From positions 1 to 38,632 of the forward strand of contig JAJLLM010000094.1 in the NCBI GenBank assembly GCA_033837965.1: a stretch of 38,632 nt of DNA, given 5' to 3'. A model generated the notes under the pieces. That model was not told where the DNA came from, ran no database searches, and was given only the letters and a program-made list of their open reading frames with translations. Numbering within the stretch: position 1 is the first letter of the stretch; every line of letters begins with the position of its first letter. This document shows positions 23,360 to 30,828 of the stretch, piece by piece. The translations under genes and the position numbers were made by a program. Source of the stretch: Pseudazoarcus pumilus_A. GTDB lineage: Bacteria > Pseudomonadota > Gammaproteobacteria > Burkholderiales > Rhodocyclaceae.

Positions 23360-23977
23360 ATGGATCTGGTGTCGGTACTCCACATCGTCGCTCTGGCCGC
23401 GGTTGCGGTGAATGCCGCTTCCGGCGTGCTGGAGGCCGGGCGAAAACCTTTCGACCTGTTCGGCATGGTGGTGGTCGCGCTCGCCGCGGCGCTGGGCGGC
23501 GGGTCGCTGCGCGACGTGCTGCTCGACCGGCAGGTGTTCTGGATTGCCGACCCTTCCTATCTGATCACCGCCGTCATTGCCGGGCTGGCGACCTTTGCGC
23601 TGGTGCGGCTGGTGCGCCTGCCGCCGCGTCTCTTCCTGCTGCCCGATGCGGTCGGGTTGGCGCTGTTCACGGTCAGCGGCACGCAGGCGGCGCTGGTGGT
23701 CGGGGCGCCGTGGATGGTGGCGTGCCTGATGGGCGTCATTACCGGGGTGTTCGGCGGCATCCTGCGCGACATGCTGTGCAATGAGGTGCCGCTGGTGTTC
23801 TCGGGCGAGCTGTATGCCACGGCTTCGCTGGCCGGTGCGCTGGCGCTGGTCGGGCTGGGGGCGCTGGATGTCTCGGCCGGCTGGGCGGCGCTGACGGGCG
23901 GGGTCGTGGTGCTGGTGATCCGCCTGGCGGCCATCGCCTTCAAGTGGCGATTGCCGGTATTCGTTGCCCGTCCCTAG
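23360..23977 (+). CDS. Trimeric intracellular cation channel (TRIC/UPF0126) family protein
   Basis: A 205-residue membrane protein with about seven helices in two tandem UPF0126 repeats, marked by GGGSLRDVLLDR (about residue 46) and GGILRDMLCNEVP (about 133). Prokaryotic relatives form trimeric K+-permeable channels, and the glycine-rich kinks are preserved. I chose the ATG at 23360 (MDLVSVLHIVALAA); a longer frame begins inside tRNA-Arg and can be rejected. It follows the tRNA terminator closely. Its TAG stop overlaps the stop of the convergent permease gene in a single CTAG. Confidence 0.9.
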   Translation: MDLVSVLHIVALAAVAVNAASGVLEAGRKPFDLFGMVVVALAAALGGGSLRDVLLDRQVFWIADPSYLITAVIAGLATFALVRLVRLPPRLFLLPDAVGLALFTVSGTQAALVVGAPWMVACLMGVITGVFGGILRDMLCNEVPLVFSGELYATASLAGALALVGLGALDVSAGWAALTGGVVVLVIRLAAIAFKWRLPVFVARP

Positions 23978-24753
23978 TCCGGACTCCAGAAGATCCCGAT
24001 CAGGCTGACGACGATCAGCACCGTGCCGAGCACGCGGAAGAACAGCGGCGTCTCGGCCGCCACGATGTGCTTGTGGAAGCGCTCGCCGAAGAGGTGGCCG
24101 ACCCAGGCGCAGGGCAGCAACCACAGGTGGTGGATGAGTTGCAGGTCGACGCCGGCGATCAGGAACGAAGCCATCTTGATCACCACCAGGATGAACCACA
24201 GCACGAACAGCGTATCGCGTAGCTGATGCTTGGGCACGTGCGAGGCATACACAGCCGCGATCAGCGGCGCGCCGATCAGCGAAGCGCCGCTGGCGTAGCC
24301 GCCCATCGACAGCAGTACGAAGTCGAGCTTGCGGCCGGTGCTGCGGATGGGCTTGTTGAGCACGTAGCCGATGGCGTAGCAGATCACGATCACGAAGATG
24401 ATGGTGCTCATCACGCGCGGCGGCAGCGTCAGCAGGCCGAGCACGCCGATCAGCTTGGGCACGATCATCACCTTCAGCGACCACTTCAGGTACGGCCAGT
24501 CGATGTTGCTGGCGGCGGGGTCGTCAGCGGCCAGCGCCTTGGTGGCGCGGTGGCCTTTCCATGCGATCAGGCTGGAGAAGATCAGCAGGTGCACGGCCAC
24601 GATGGGCAGGAAGACCAGCGGGTCATTCACCACCAGCAGCAGGAAGGGCAGGGCCAGCGCGGCGCCGCCGAAGCCCAGCCCCGAACGGACGAAACCACTC
24701 CACACGAAGATGAGTCCGATCAGGACGTACTGGTACCACAGGAGCTCAGCCAT
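23974..24753 (-). CDS. TauE/SafE-family membrane permease
   Basis: A 259-residue polytopic membrane protein of the TauE/SafE sulfite/organosulfonate exporter family, with about seven or eight helices. SGFVRSGLGFGGAALALPFLLL near the N-terminus is the family GxxxGxGGG-type signature, and GGYASGASLIGAPLIAA in the second half is its repeat. I chose the ATG at 24753 (MAELLWYQYV); the longer frame adds an Arg-rich stretch. There is no clear ribosome binding site. It is divergent from the peroxidase gene at 24855 and unlike the SafE-like protein at 6800, having no Cys pair. The substrate is unknown; sulfite or an organic acid is likely. Confidence 0.88.
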   Translation of the reverse strand: MAELLWYQYVLIGLIFVWSGFVRSGLGFGGAALALPFLLLVVNDPLVFLPIVAVHLLIFSSLIAWKGHRATKALAADDPAASNIDWPYLKWSLKVMIVPKLIGVLGLLTLPPRVMSTIIFVIVICYAIGYVLNKPIRSTGRKLDFVLLSMGGYASGASLIGAPLIAAVYASHVPKHQLRDTLFVLWFILVVIKMASFLIAGVDLQLIHHLWLLPCAWVGHLFGERFHKHIVAAETPLFFRVLGTVLIVVSLIGIFWSPD

Positions 24754-24854
24754 GTTGCAACGCCGCACGCACGAAAGCGGCCAAGCGTGGTCGAACCCCG
24801 CGGATTTGTCAAAACGCCGCGCCCGGCAGGGCGCATCCAACAGGAGAAACATGC

Positions 24855-25391
24855 ATGAAGCTGATGTCCCCGTTGATTGCCGCCGCGCTCGTCGGCGCCT
24901 CGCAGATGGCCGTTGCGGGCGGCGATGCATTGCTCGGCCATGAGCTGCGTCGGCTGCATTCGCCTGAGGTCGTGAAACTCGATCGCTATGCCGGTCAGCC
25001 CTTGCTGATCGTCAATACCGCCAGTCACTGCGGCTTCACCCGTCAGTTCAAGGGGCTGGAAGCAGTGCACCAGAAATACGCCGACAAGGGCCTGAAAGTG
25101 CTGGGCTTCTCGTCCGATGATTTCAATCAGGAGGCCAGGGATGAGGCTAAGGCGGCCGAGGTGTGCTTCGTGAACTTCGGTGTAACCTTCGACATGTTCG
25201 CCACCATTCCGGTCAAGGGTGAGGGCGCACATCCGTTGTTCCGCGAGCTGGCGCGTCAGTCCGGTCAGCAGCCGAAGTGGAATTTCCACAAGTACGTGGT
25301 GGACCGCAGCGGCAAGGTCGTGGCGGTGTTTCCCAGTGCGGTCGAACCCGACGAGCGGCAACTCATCGACGCCATCGAACGCGTGCTGTGA
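24855..25391 (+). CDS. Exported glutathione peroxidase-family protein with altered active site
   Basis: A 178-residue thioredoxin-fold peroxidase with a signal peptide (about residues 1-21), so it acts in the periplasm. The peroxidatic Cys59 lies in NTASHCGFT, and WNFHKYVVD provides Trp142 and Asn143. The segment that usually reads FPCNQF or PSNDF is FSSDDF here, so the Gln of the catalytic tetrad is Asp89 and the preceding Cys is Ser. The GxxxQEPG consensus is also degenerate (NQEARDE). Cys104 is a possible resolving residue. It uses Cys, not selenocysteine. GGAG precedes the ATG. Activity is probably thioredoxin-type or reduced. Confidence 0.9.
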   Translation: MKLMSPLIAAALVGASQMAVAGGDALLGHELRRLHSPEVVKLDRYAGQPLLIVNTASHCGFTRQFKGLEAVHQKYADKGLKVLGFSSDDFNQEARDEAKAAEVCFVNFGVTFDMFATIPVKGEGAHPLFRELARQSGQQPKWNFHKYVVDRSGKVVAVFPSAVEPDERQLIDAIERVL

Positions 25392-25394
25392 TGC

Positions 25395-25421
25395 GCGTGG
25401 CGCGGCTTGCATGCGCCACGC
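25395..25421 (+). terminator. Stem-loop after the peroxidase gene
   Basis: GCGTGGCGC (25395-25403) and GCGCCACGC (25413-25421) form a perfect 9-bp stem with a nine-base loop, starting four bases after the peroxidase stop. The T-tract is poor, so termination may be partial. Confidence 0.5.
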
Positions 25422-25463
25422 CTTCCACCCATCATCGGGGCCACTCTTCCCGGAGGCCCCGCC

Positions 25464-26612
25464 TTGCGTTTTCTCCACACTGCCGACTGGCACCTCGGAC
25501 GCATCTTCCACGGTCGTTCGCTGATCGAGGATCAGGCTCACGTCCTCGACCAGTTCGTGGCGCTGGTGCGCGATGCACGACCCGACGCGGTGCTCATCGC
25601 CGGTGACGTGTACGACCGCGCCGTGCCGCCCGCCGAGGCGGTAAGCCTGCTCGATGACACGCTGTCGCGCATCGTGCTCGGCGAGGGCGTGCCGGTGGTG
25701 ATGATTGCCGGCAACCACGACAGCCCGGACCGGCTGGGCTTCGGCGCGCGCCTGCTGGCCGCCCACGGGCTGACCATCGCCGGGCGCATCGACGCGCCGC
25801 AGGCCGGTGTGAGCTTTGACGATGCCTGGGGGCGCGTAGTCGTCCATCCCTTGCCGTATGCCGAGCCGGCCGCCGTGCGCGACGCACTGGCCACCGACAT
25901 CGCCGGGCACGAGGCGGCCATGGCCGCGTTGCTCGAGCGCGTGCGTGCCGCGCATCCGGCTGGCGCGCGCTCGGTGCTGGTGGCGCATGCCTTCGTCGCC
26001 GGTGGGGCCGAGAGCGAATCGGAGCGACCGCTCTCCATCGGCGGCAGCGGGGCGGTGGATGCGGCGCTGTTTTCCGGCTTCGACTACGTCGCGCTCGGCC
26101 ACCTGCACCGCCCGCAGCGTGCCGGCGCGGAGCAGGTGCGTTACGCCGGTTCGCTGCTGAAGTATTCGCTGTCCGAGGCCGAGCACGCCAAGAGCGTGTC
26201 GCTGGTTGAACTCGGCGCGCCTGGTGAGCTGAAGATCGAGCATATCGCGCTGTCGCCGCGCCGCGACCTGCGTCGCCTGTCCGGCACGCTCGACGAGGTG
26301 CTGGCCGCCGCCCGCGTGGATGCCGCGCGCGAGGACTACATCTTCGCCAGCCTGCACGACCGGGGGGCGCTGCTCGATCCGATGGCGAAGCTGCGCGAGG
26401 TCTACCCCAACGTGCTGGGCTGCGAGCGCACCGTGCTGAGCCACTCGGGGGAGGCTGCCGTTGCCGTCGGGCGTGCGCGCGAACTCGATACGCGGGCGCT
26501 GTTCGGCGATTTCTTCCGCGAAGTGGCCGGCGAGGCACTCGACACCGCCGCGTCCGATGCGCTGGACGCCTCGCTGCAGGCGCTGGCCGACGCGCGGAGG
26601 GAGGCTTCGTGA
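25464..26612 (+). CDS. sbcD: Exonuclease subunit SbcD
   Basis: The Mre11-type nuclease subunit of SbcCD, which cuts hairpins and processes DNA ends and palindromes. It has 382 residues from the TTG at 25464, chosen because GGAGG lies seven bases upstream (25452-25456) and the protein then begins MRFLHTADWHLGR, as the family does; a longer frame to 25407 has no ribosome binding site. Phosphoesterase motifs: ADWHLGR, LIAGDVYDR, IAGNHDSPDRL, LVAHAFV and LGHLHRPQ, all intact. It overlaps sbcC by four bases (GTGA), so the two subunits are translationally coupled. Confidence 0.95.
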   Translation: MRFLHTADWHLGRIFHGRSLIEDQAHVLDQFVALVRDARPDAVLIAGDVYDRAVPPAEAVSLLDDTLSRIVLGEGVPVVMIAGNHDSPDRLGFGARLLAAHGLTIAGRIDAPQAGVSFDDAWGRVVVHPLPYAEPAAVRDALATDIAGHEAAMAALLERVRAAHPAGARSVLVAHAFVAGGAESESERPLSIGGSGAVDAALFSGFDYVALGHLHRPQRAGAEQVRYAGSLLKYSLSEAEHAKSVSLVELGAPGELKIEHIALSPRRDLRRLSGTLDEVLAAARVDAAREDYIFASLHDRGALLDPMAKLREVYPNVLGCERTVLSHSGEAAVAVGRARELDTRALFGDFFREVAGEALDTAASDALDASLQALADARREAS

Positions 26613-29320
26613 AGCCGCTCATCCTCACCATGCAGGCCTTCGGGCCGTTTGCCGGGCGTGAGCGTGTCGATTTCACGCAGCTCGGCGAGCGGGCGCTGTT
26701 CCTCATCCACGGGCCGACCGGCGCCGGCAAGACGACGCTGCTCGACGCAATCTGTTTCGCGCTGTATGGCGACACCTCCGGCGGCGAGCGTGAGGCCCGT
26801 GCCATGCGCAGCGACCACGCCGCGCAGGATCTGGCGACTGAAGTTGAGCTGGAGTTCTCGCTCGGCCACGAGCGTTATCGCGTCACACGCTTACCGGCGC
26901 AGCAACGTCCCAGGAAGCGTGGTGAGGGCGTGGTGGAGGCCAAGCCCGAGGCCCAGCTCGACCGCCTGGTCGGTGGCGCATGGAAGAGTGTTGCCTCGCA
27001 GCCGCAGAAGGTTTCCGAGGCCGCGCGCGAACTGCTGGGCTTCGACAGCGCGCAGTTCCGACAGGTCATCGTGCTGCCGCAGGGGCGTTTCCGCGAGCTG
27101 CTCACGGCCGGCTCCGGCGAACGCGAGGCGATACTCGAGACCCTGTTCCGTACCCGCACCTGCAGCGATCTGACCGACGCGCTCAAGGCGCGCGCCCGCG
27201 CCCTCGAAGCCGCCGGCCGTGAGACGCAGGTGCGGCGCGAGACATTGCTGCAGCAAGCCGAATGCGACAGCGTCGATGCGCTCAAGGCGCAGCGCGCGCA
27301 ACGAGCGGAAGAGGTTGACCGACGCCAAGTCGAGGAGACGGCCGCGCGCCAACGCGACGCCGCCGCCCGTCAGGCGCTCGAACGCGCCCGCATCGCGGTG
27401 CAGGCCGAACGTGAGCGCGTCGAAGCCGGGCAGCGCCGGCAGCAGGCCGTACAAGCCCGCGAGGCCGTTGCGCAACGCAAGGTACAGGCCGACGCCGGGT
27501 TGGCGTCGGCGAACGCATTGACCCCCGAGCGTGAGGCGCTGGCCAAGCGCATCAACGAACTGGAGGCCCTGCTGCCGGCCGTAACCGAACTGACGCAGAC
27601 ACTGGCGCGCCGGGAGGCGGCGGCAAGGCAGTGCGACGCGGCAGGTGTCGAGCGTGAGCGCCTGAATGCGGCGCTCACCGCCATGCGCAAGACACTGCAG
27701 GAACGGCGCGACGAGCGTGAGCGCGTGCAGGCGCAGGCGGCGCGTGTCGAAGCGCTGACGCACCGTCTCAAGCAAGCACAGGCGGCGCGGGAGCGACAGT
27801 TGCGGCTGACGCAGCTGCGCAAGGACCTGACCGGTGCCGAAGTGCGCTTGGGCGAAGCCTCCACGGCCGCGATGGCTGCCGATGCCGCGCTGGCGCAGGC
27901 GCAACGCCAACTCGACGATATCGAACACGCCTGGAGTGCCGCGCAGGCGGGGCTGCTCGCCGCCGGGCTGCAGGCCGGTGTACCGTGTCCGGTGTGTGGC
28001 GGCACGGATCATCCCGCAGCGGCACGAACGTCGACCGACATGATCTCGGAGGCCGCGCTGCGCGAGGCGCGGGAGGCCGTGCGCAAGGCGGGTGCTGCGC
28101 GTGAGGCGGCGCTGGTAAGGCGCCACGAGGCCGACAAGCAGGCGGAGGGACTGCGCGCGACGGCCGGTGAACTGGAGCGTGATCCGGCCGACGCAGCCGA
28201 TCCGCAGGCCTTGCAGGCCGAGTTGCAGGCGGCGCAGTCGGCCGCGCAGCGGCTGGCAGAACTGGGGCGTGAACTGCCGGCCTGCGAGCGCGCCATTGGC
28301 GAGTGCGAGGAAGCCCTGCGCAAGGCCGAGACCGTGCGTCAGACGGCTGAGGGCGAACTGACCCGGGCTGACGCGGAAGCCGCTCTGCTGCAGCGCAAGC
28401 TGCCGCAGGACTTGAGCACGGTTGCTGCGCTGGAGGCGGAAATCGCCCGGCTGCGGACCGAGCGCAAGGCACTCGATGACGCGCTCGCCCGGGCGCAACA
28501 GGCCGCGCTGCAGGCGGCCAATGACCTGGCTGCCGCGCGCTCGGCCGAACAAATCGCGGAACAGGCCCTGCAGCGTGCCACGCAGGCCGCGCAGGCGGCG
28601 GCCATGGAAGGCGGCACGCCGGAACTGCCGGCCGTGGAGGCTGCCGCGCGTGTGGCGGGCGAGGCGCTGGAGGTGGCGCTGCTCGCCATGCGTGATGCGG
28701 CCGGTCGGGTAGAGGCGGCCGACAAGACCCTGGCCGCGCTCGCTGAACTGGCTGCACAGGCCGGCGAGCTGGAGCGGCAGTACAAAGTGGCAGGACGGCT
28801 GGCCGAGGTGGCGGGCGGGAGCAATCGCCTCAATCTCAGCTTCCAGCGCTTCGTGCTGGCGACCTTGCTCGACGAAGTGCTGGAGGCGGCGTCGCTACGC
28901 TTGCTGCGCATGAGCCGCAGCCGCTTTGAGTTGCTCCGCGTGCAGGGATTGGTCGACGGGCGCCGCGCCGGCGGGCTGGATCTGGAGGTTTTCGACCACT
29001 ACACCGGCACCAGTCGGCCGGCCGCCACGTTGTCGGGCGGGGAGGGGTTTCTGGCCTCGCTGTCGCTGGCGCTTGGCCTGGCCGACGTGGTGCAGTCGCG
29101 CTCCGGCGGCATCCGCATGGAAACGCTGTTCATCGACGAGGGCTTCGGCACGCTCGACCCGGAGAGCTTGGACTTCGCGCTGCGCACGCTGATCGACCTT
29201 CAGCAGGCGGGGCGGCTGGTGGGCGTCATCTCGCACGTGGCGGAACTGCGCGAGCGCATGGATGTGCGGCTCGAAGTGGTGGCCGGCGCGGCCGGCAGCA
29301 CGCTGCGCGTCGTACGCTGA
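26609..29320 (+). CDS. sbcC: Exonuclease subunit SbcC (SMC-like ATPase)
   Basis: The Rad50-type partner of SbcD. It has 903 residues, a little shorter than E. coli SbcC (1048). Walker A GPTGAGKT is at residues 35-42; two long Ala/Gln/Arg/Glu-rich coiled-coil halves flank the zinc hook CPVC at 460-463, almost exactly central. The C-terminal half carries the signature LSGGEGFLASLSLALGLADV and Walker B TLFIDEGFGTLDPESLD. It starts with GTG, with GGAGGGAGG overlapping the end of sbcD, and ends before a bidirectional terminator. The coiled-coil composition produces long spurious open frames on both strands. Confidence 0.96.
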   Translation: MKPLILTMQAFGPFAGRERVDFTQLGERALFLIHGPTGAGKTTLLDAICFALYGDTSGGEREARAMRSDHAAQDLATEVELEFSLGHERYRVTRLPAQQRPRKRGEGVVEAKPEAQLDRLVGGAWKSVASQPQKVSEAARELLGFDSAQFRQVIVLPQGRFRELLTAGSGEREAILETLFRTRTCSDLTDALKARARALEAAGRETQVRRETLLQQAECDSVDALKAQRAQRAEEVDRRQVEETAARQRDAAARQALERARIAVQAERERVEAGQRRQQAVQAREAVAQRKVQADAGLASANALTPEREALAKRINELEALLPAVTELTQTLARREAAARQCDAAGVERERLNAALTAMRKTLQERRDERERVQAQAARVEALTHRLKQAQAARERQLRLTQLRKDLTGAEVRLGEASTAAMAADAALAQAQRQLDDIEHAWSAAQAGLLAAGLQAGVPCPVCGGTDHPAAARTSTDMISEAALREAREAVRKAGAAREAALVRRHEADKQAEGLRATAGELERDPADAADPQALQAELQAAQSAAQRLAELGRELPACERAIGECEEALRKAETVRQTAEGELTRADAEAALLQRKLPQDLSTVAALEAEIARLRTERKALDDALARAQQAALQAANDLAAARSAEQIAEQALQRATQAAQAAAMEGGTPELPAVEAAARVAGEALEVALLAMRDAAGRVEAADKTLAALAELAAQAGELERQYKVAGRLAEVAGGSNRLNLSFQRFVLATLLDEVLEAASLRLLRMSRSRFELLRVQGLVDGRRAGGLDLEVFDHYTGTSRPAATLSGGEGFLASLSLALGLADVVQSRSGGIRMETLFIDEGFGTLDPESLDFALRTLIDLQQAGRLVGVISHVAELRERMDVRLEVVAGAAGSTLRVVR

Positions 29321-29330
29321 GGGCCCGTTA

Positions 29331-29363
29331 CAAAAGAAAACGGCCGCCTCAAGGCGGCCGTTT
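29331..29363. terminator. Bidirectional terminator between sbcC and CBS-BON gene
   Basis: CGGCCGCC (29341-29348) and GGCGGCCG (29353-29360) with loop TCAA, extended by AAA/TTT pairs. On the minus strand the tail is TTTTCTTTTG, a strong terminator for the CBS-BON gene; on the plus strand only three T follow. Confidence 0.88.
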
Positions 29364-29382
29364 GACGCTCAGCGAACCTTGA

Positions 29383-30072
29383 TCAGTAGGAACCGATTTG
29401 CGTCGGCGAGACGCTGAGGTTGTTGTGCACTTCCTTTACGCCGGCGGTGTTTTCGGCGGCAATCGCAGCGCCCTTTCTCTGGGCTTCGCTCTGCACCAGA
29501 CCCCACAGGGTCACGACACCGTCGACCACCACCACGTTGGTGCTGTTCTCGGAAATGTCGAGCTTGTCCTCCATTTCCTTGACGATCGCGGCGCGGATGC
29601 TCTTGTCGTCGCCAGCGCCGGCCGGGGTGTCCTTCTGCATCGTCGAGAAGCCCTGCAGCAGGTTGGAACGGCTGACGATGCCGACCAGCTTGCCGCCCGT
29701 GACGACCGGCACGCGCTTGATGTGGTTCTTCTCGAGCGTCTGCGCGATCTTGTACAGCGGGGTGTCCTCGCTGATGCAGATCGGGTCGCGCGTCATCACG
29801 TCCTCGGCGCGGCGGCCGCGGGATTTGACGTAGGCGTCGACGTCGTTGCGGGCGGAGAACAGGGCGGACAACCACCACGAGTCACGACGGTCGGTATTGT
29901 TCTCGACACGGCGCATCAGATCGCCTTCGCTGACCATACCGATGACGCGACCTCCATCCACCACCGGAACCGCGCTGATGCGGTTCTTGATCATCAGATC
30001 GACAATCTCCCGTACCTCGGTTTTCGGGGTAGCGGTGATGACATTGCGAGTCATGATTTCTGCTGCGTGCAT
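29383..30072 (-). CDS. CBS-pair and BON domain protein
   Basis: A 229-residue cytosolic protein. Two CBS domains lie at about residues 5-60 (MTRNVITATP ... AVPVVDGGRVIGMVSEGDL) and 92-142 (MTRDPICISED ... RVPVVTGGKLVGIVSRSNL), binding adenosyl nucleotides in relatives. A BON domain fills about 156-225 (VVVDGVVTLWGLVQSEAQ), a fold often linked to phospholipid or osmotic-stress binding. AGGAGG sits five bases before the ATG at 30072; a longer frame to 30138 lacks one. The combination is frequent in betaproteobacteria, often with stress or energy-state sensing. An FNR-like site lies 138 bases upstream. Confidence 0.92.
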   Translation of the reverse strand: MHAAEIMTRNVITATPKTEVREIVDLMIKNRISAVPVVDGGRVIGMVSEGDLMRRVENNTDRRDSWWLSALFSARNDVDAYVKSRGRRAEDVMTRDPICISEDTPLYKIAQTLEKNHIKRVPVVTGGKLVGIVSRSNLLQGFSTMQKDTPAGAGDDKSIRAAIVKEMEDKLDISENSTNVVVVDGVVTLWGLVQSEAQRKGAAIAAENTAGVKEVHNNLSVSPTQIGSY

Positions 30073-30405
30073 GTTGCCTCCTGTTGAGTTGGTTTTATGG
30101 AACCGGGGCAGCGCAGGAAACCGGCTCCTGAGTTGCATTCTAGCCCTGCGCTCTATCCTGTGTGCTACTGAATCTTGCGTTCAGCTTACGCTCAGCCTGC
30201 GCCCGAATATTGAGTTAGGTCAAATCCCGTGCGCTTAGCCGCTGGAGCCGCGGTGGACCGGGGGGCGCCCATCTGATACCGTGCGCCTTCCCTCGCGGGC
30301 GCCGTTTCCGGCCCGCTTCGGCCCTCTGGAAAGCTCGTGCGGGCCGCATGTTCAACCCGTTATTTGTTCCGCCCGCGATGCCTGGCGGAGTTGCAAGGAT
30401 TTTTC
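30073..30405. other. Divergent intergenic region with a possible FNR-like site
   Basis: A 333-base stretch without a gene between the divergent CBS-BON and 86-aa genes. It contains TTGAGTTAGGTCAA at 30210-30223, eight of ten matches to the FNR consensus half-sites, and a spaced inverted repeat CGGCCC/GGGCCG (30319-30346) upstream of the 86-aa gene. I see no consensus sigma70 promoter and no RNA gene. Confidence 0.4.
30210..30223. promoter_or_regulatory. Possible degenerate FNR box
   Basis: TTGAG-TTAG-GTCAA differs from TTGAT-N4-ATCAA at two positions and keeps the essential TTGA/TCAA cores. It lies 138 bases upstream of the CBS-BON gene. A chance match is possible. Confidence 0.3.
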
Positions 30406-30666
30406 ATGGATGTTTCCAAGATTCGCTGCCTGGTGTCCCGTGGTGGCGCGATGGTCGGGATGTTCACGCTGGACATGATCGAGTTTGCCGGCGGTCATTA
30501 CGTGGTGTTCGAGTGGCAGGACACGCCGGACGGCAACCGCCGTCCGCTGTACATGGCGCCGCTGGATGCGCGCTTCCTGCAGGAACTGCCGGAGGCGGAA
30601 GAGGGTGAAGAGAAGATCACCCATCAGTACCGTGTGTCAGTCGAGGATCCGCGCCCCTTCTCGTAA
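30406..30666 (+). CDS. Small conserved-looking protein of unknown function
   Basis: An 86-residue soluble protein I do not recognise. It begins MDVSKIRCLVSRGGAMVG and has a predicted beta-rich core (MFTLDMIEFAGGHYVVFEWQ, then PLYMAPLDARFLQEL) ending in an acidic stretch. No signal peptide or membrane segment is seen. I chose the ATG at 30406 with AGGA about seven bases upstream. It is a single-gene unit, followed at 30683 by a strong terminator, which with its plain codon use supports a real gene. Function cannot be given. Confidence 0.72.
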   Translation: MDVSKIRCLVSRGGAMVGMFTLDMIEFAGGHYVVFEWQDTPDGNRRPLYMAPLDARFLQELPEAEEGEEKITHQYRVSVEDPRPFS

Positions 30667-30682
30667 GCGGACCGCGCTGGCG

Positions 30683-30718
30683 AAACGGGCGTCCGGGCGG
30701 GCGCCCGTTTTTGTTTTA
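30683..30718 (+). terminator. Rho-independent terminator after the 86-aa gene
   Basis: AAACGGGCG (30683-30691) and CGCCCGTTT (30702-30710) form a perfect 9-bp stem around a GC-rich ten-base loop, followed by TTTTTGTTTT. It isolates the 86-aa gene from the sia operon. Confidence 0.9.
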
Positions 30719-30828
30719 CGGGCGCCCCGGGATGGGCCGGTGGATGGGCTGTGGTACAGTCCGCCCCCGTAGACCATCCGGTCGAAATGGGTATTGGCAG
30801 GCCTTGCCTGCGTCGAGGGAGTGCAGGC

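Noticed and set aside
25029..25031. Possible selenocysteine in the glutathione peroxidase homologue
   Set aside because: The active-site codon is TGC (Cys), not TGA, and no SECIS-like stem is needed.
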